From assembly GCA_035235625.1 (NCBI GenBank), contig CP141149.1, positions 1,645,001 to 1,709,000 on the forward strand: a DNA stretch of 64,000 bases, read 5' to 3'. The notes under the pieces were generated by a model. The model was not told where the DNA came from. It ran no database searches and was given only the letters and a program-made list of their open reading frames with translations. Position numbers and translations under genes: made by a program. Positions 60,733 to 64,000 of this stretch are shown here, piece after piece (the stretch's first letter is position 1; each line of letters opens with the position of its first letter). The DNA comes from Saururus chinensis. Its lineage: Eukaryota; Streptophyta; Magnoliopsida; Piperales; Saururaceae.

Positions 60733-61335
60733 GGCTCCGATACCAACTGTAACGACCTGGATTTTAAAGTCTTTTTAAATAGCACAAAATTTGATTCGTA
60801 ATTACGAATGTAACAAATGATTGAGAGGTCTCTTTAAACTTTAAACGATATAATAATTTAACTAAATTCTTAATAAATTTTGGATTTAATCGATTAAAAA
60901 TATATAACTAGACCAAAAGTGGTTTAATTGGTTTATCATTTATTGTGTTTGATTTATTCATATGAACAAAACTAGTGAAGCGAATAAAACAACTAAATAT
61001 ATATTCGTAATGAGCTTTGGTGCTTTGTTATAAAACTAGTTAAGCGAATAAAATCGCATAAGTTAAGGAACAACGGTCAAATTATGGTATAACTTTTTTA
61101 ATTTGATTCATAATAATTAATATAACAAATGATTTAAAAGTCTCTCTAAACTTTAAGCGATATAACATTTTGTGCACATTCTTAACGAACTTTAGTTTTA
61201 ATTGATTAAAAGAATATAACTTGAACAAAAGTGGTCCGATTCATTCATCATTTTGTGCATTTGATTAATTCTCATGAATCTAGTAAATTAGTACTTAATT
61301 CTTTAAAAATACTAAATATATACATTTCAATCTCA
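60733..61335 (-). repeat. LTR edge with primer site; 317-bp repeats inside the LTR
   Basis: On the minus strand the sequence reads ...CCAGGTCGTTACA (LTR end, 60,748), 2 nt, then TGGTATCGGAGCC (60,745-60,733), the initiator-Met primer site. This is the standard LTR/PBS junction of Tekay/Del-like gypsy elements. The LTR part to the right is made of the same 317-bp family units in reverse orientation (AACTAGACCAAAAGTGG near 60,908; AACTTGAACAAAAGTGG near 61,217). So the repeat array is LTR-borne, at least here. The 5' start of this LTR was not found. Confidence 0.65.
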
Positions 61336-61897
61336 CGAGAGAGTTAGCGAGAGAGAGTACGCATGGGCGAGAGAGGTAGAGAGAGGGAGGGAGAGAAGGA
61401 TGGAGCATGCACACACAAGAGAAGGAGAGAGCGAGAACATGCGTGTGAGAGGGAGGGAGACGGGGAGAGAGCTAACCTAAACTCTCTCTCTCTCTCTCTC
61501 ATGTGCGTGCTATCTTTCTAACTCTCTCGCAAGGGTGTGTGCTCTCTCCCTTGAGCGCGCATGCTCTCCTTCCCTCTCTCCCTCTCCCTCTCTCCCCCCT
61601 ATTAGAGAGAGATAGCAAGAGCACGTGCGCTTGAGAGAGACAAAGAGAAAGCACGTGCAAGAGAGAAGAGAGCATGTGATCTCTCTAGCTCTCTATCTCT
61701 CCCCCTCTCTCTCACATGCATGCTCTCTCTAGCTCACTCTCCCTCCCCCTCCCCTCTCTCTCTCTCGTGGATGCTCTCTCTAGATTGCTCTCCCTCTCTC
61801 TCTTTCTCTCTCTCTATGTCGAGCGCACGTGATCTTTGTTTCTCTCTAACTCTCTCACAAGCATGCATGCTCTCTCTCTCTCTCTTGAGTGCGCATG
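61336..61897. repeat. GA/CT-rich imperfect microsatellite tract
   Basis: About 560 bp of GAGAGA runs switching to CTCTCT, with interspersed ATGC/GCGC words (GCATGCATGC near 61,861; GTGCGC). The purine-rich first third and pyrimidine-rich remainder are partly self-complementary. Open frames here are only repeat translations. Confidence 0.85.
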
Positions 61898-64000
61898 TGT
61901 AAGATCCCTGATTATAAACCAGTTTGAATTCATTTTGTTTAAATGCTTTTCTGTGGTTTAATATTAATTTTGATCGGTTCGGGATGATTTTCTAAATTTG
62001 AGTATTTTCTAAAGGTTTTAATAAAAACAAACTTCACATTTATGAGTTTAAGTGGTTTTGGGTCAAATCTAAATTTTTGGGAATTTTCTAATTTTTAACT
62101 AATTTTCTAAAAATTAGGGTTTGGCGGGACCCCCTGTGGGCCCCACCGTCAAAACTGAAGTTTTTGGACCAAATTGACACAGGCATTAAAACAAGTTTAT
62201 CTAAAAAAATTTAGAATTTTTTAGGATTTAATTAGTGCTGAAATCTTTAAAATATCTATTTTTAGCTAAAATTTCTATTTATATCCCATTAGTTCATTAG
62301 GTATACCCCAAGCCCTACTATAAATAGAAAGGGCTGAGCCATTCCCAATTTGGGAATAGGCTGGGAGAGGGTGATTAAGGCTTATTTCCCCAATTAGGCC
62401 TGAATTAGAAAGGGATTAAGGTATGTTCTTCTTTAATCAAGCCTAAACCCTAGGTTTTCTTTTATCCATTCTTAATCTTGACTTCAATCATCATTTTAAT
62501 CTATTTTGAAAGCATAAAACTACTATTTTACCTCTCTTCTCCAAGGTTTAATCTTCAAATTTTACTTTTTAGGCTTCTAGAACCCAAGATCTAATGTTTA
62601 CTTTTGATTGTTCAAAGCTAAATCAAGATTAGTTGTATGTTAACTTAAAATCGTGTTTTTGAAATGTGTTGGAGGAGATTGAAGGTTTAATCCAAACCAA
62701 ATCAACAAGGAAAGGTAATAGGTTCTTCAATCTCAGCTTTGGATGGTAAAAATCTCATTTTTCATGATTTTATTTGAATGAGATTTTCTTGATTAGGATT
62801 CTAATGGTAGGTTTAATAAATGTTAAACTTTTACTTCGATTTCTTAGGGTTTTGTCTTAAAATAGTTTAGATTAGCATTCTGGAAGGTTTGATGAGTTTT
62901 TTATATTGTTTGATACCATGGATGGAAGTTTTAAGGTATATGGTGTCTTGGTTTTGATTTTTGAAATGAAGAAGGTTAAAACTGCTTTGTTGGCGATCGA
63001 ACGGCCTACCAGGCCGATCGATTGGCAACACTACATCTTTGGCAAATTTTCAATTTAGACGATCGAACGGCCTTGCAGGACGATCGATCGGCTACATAGC
63101 AATTTCGCAATTTTTGAAATTTATGCTCATTTCAATGTTCTACTCCATCTAATAATTATAATGGTTATGGGAGGTGTGTTATGTTGAAATTAGGCTACTG
63201 GAGGTGTGGAATTGATGATGGAAGTTTATGGATTATGTTTAGGTGTTGTCATGTGGTATTGTATTATATGTTGACAATTATACATGTTGATATTGAAGTA
63301 ACTTGAACCCTTAAATGTTGGAATTCTTGTGATTATAATATGTTCCAGCAGGGATAGTATATGGAAAATGGTGAGATGTGTCCTCTTATAATAAGGATAG
63401 TTTATTGGTAATTGATGTGATTATGTTGTGGCTTAATGTGTGGAAAAATCATGTTTGTGGGAGTGAACGTTCAATTTCACATGGATGGATTAAGCTTTAT
63501 GGTTGGATTTCGCTTTGATTTCAGTTTAGAATCATTGTTTTAAATGTGTTTAAGCATGCGTATATTGTCTTATGAGTTTATGTTAAGCATTGATCATGTG
63601 CTTGGAATATGCATTAATTACATATATGGGGAATCTACTATAAAATTATAGTTAATTATGCTTTGATTATGATGCACGAGGAGACTAATCGGGAGCATGT
63701 TTCATGTGTTGGAACCCATGTAGACTTTTGCTCACGGATGTATCACAATGTCATGCATCATGTTTCGGACTTCATGAATGAGGTTTTACCATTGTTTAAC
63801 CAAAATTTATCAATTGTATGCAATGATTGAGATCGCATGTCGGATTAATTGATTGGTGAATTAATCAGAACTTGGTTGGTTTGAAAGGGCATGTTTTCGA
63901 TTTAAGTTCCTGTGTGGAACATGTATACTCCCTGGGTTGAGTCGAGTCAAATTGAGTTATGTGGGAATGAATTGTGTACTTGTTTTGTGGATGAGATTAG
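61898..64000 (+). mobile_element. LTR of a Tekay/Del-like gypsy element, running off the window
   Basis: It starts TGTAAGATCCCTGATT at 61,898, similar to the TGTAACATCCCCGA start of Tekay/Del LTRs. A TATA box CTATAAATAG lies at 62,318-62,327, and a purine-rich leader (GGGAATAGGCTGGGAGAGGG) follows about 30 bp later, as expected for the LTR promoter. It carries two CGATCG-type units (62,994-63,025; 63,060-63,092). The part from 63,300 on is the inverted relative of 7,000-7,400. Its 3' end and internal region lie beyond the window. Confidence 0.65.

Noticed and set aside
60733-60745. tRNA-like sequence
   Set aside because: Only the 13-nt primer-binding match to initiator-Met tRNA; no cloverleaf follows. 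The same holds for 2,127-2,139, 23,373-23,385 and 43,312-43,324.
61720-61902. Serine/leucine-rich open frame
   Set aside because: Translation of the CT microsatellite.

Overview
This is nuclear DNA from a flowering plant. It is AT-rich and packed with plant-type transposons: Ty3/gypsy chromoviruses, a Tat/Athila-like LTR, and a Helitron carrying RepHel and RPA1-like genes. Every host-like coding piece resembles plant families (ATR kinase, 10-formyltetrahydrofolate synthetase, SnRK3/CIPK kinase, F-box protein, PPR-like protein). The species cannot be told from the sequence. I see no intact conventional host gene, and no tRNA, rRNA or CRISPR array.

The main result is one Helitron of about 44.9 kb (13,949-58,799, + strand). 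Its left end is TC and its right end is a perfect 7-bp GC-rich hairpin, 8 nt, then CTAG. It sits exactly between an A and a T of a roughly 317-bp repeat. Joining the left flank (to 13,948) with the right flank (from 58,800) rebuilds a normal repeat unit seen elsewhere in the window, so there is a natural empty-site test. Three later LTR-element insertions account for about 11.6 kb, leaving an original element near 33 kb.

Layout inside the Helitron, left to right: the 5' end region (13,949-14,707); captured gene scraps, namely a CIPK-type kinase catalytic loop on the minus strand, one FTHFS exon, and a multi-exon N-terminal part of ATR with its introns; duplicated noncoding blocks; a second diverged copy of the Helitron 5' region (about 20,622-21,386); an unrecognised acidic/coiled-coil gene split by a non-autonomous LTR element (23,085-26,408); an exact 411-bp tandem duplication; a degenerate F-box gene with promoter and 5' UTR intron (about 29.0-31.0 kb); a duplicated 1.3-kb block holding a second non-autonomous LTR element (32,768-35,716); a Reina-like chromovirus on the minus strand (38,314-43,653); a second degenerate F-box gene (about 45.8-47.0 kb); the RepHel transposase (50,528-55,083); and an RPA1-like gene (55,186-58,216) ending about 580 bp before the terminus. 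The RepHel copy lacks its tyrosine motif and its Walker A lysine, so this copy cannot drive its own movement.

Outside the Helitron is older repeat debris. On the left: a Tat/Athila-like LTR (333-about 1,753), a decayed chromovirus (2,127-5,240), a minus-oriented LTR-like block (about 6,100-8,236), and a 4,659-bp solo LTR (8,708-13,366) inserted in the 317-bp repeat. On the right: the rest of the 317-bp repeat, a minus-strand LTR edge with primer-binding site (60,733-60,748), a GA/CT tract, and a plus-strand LTR (61,898 to the end) that is the inverted relative of the 6.1-8.2 kb block.
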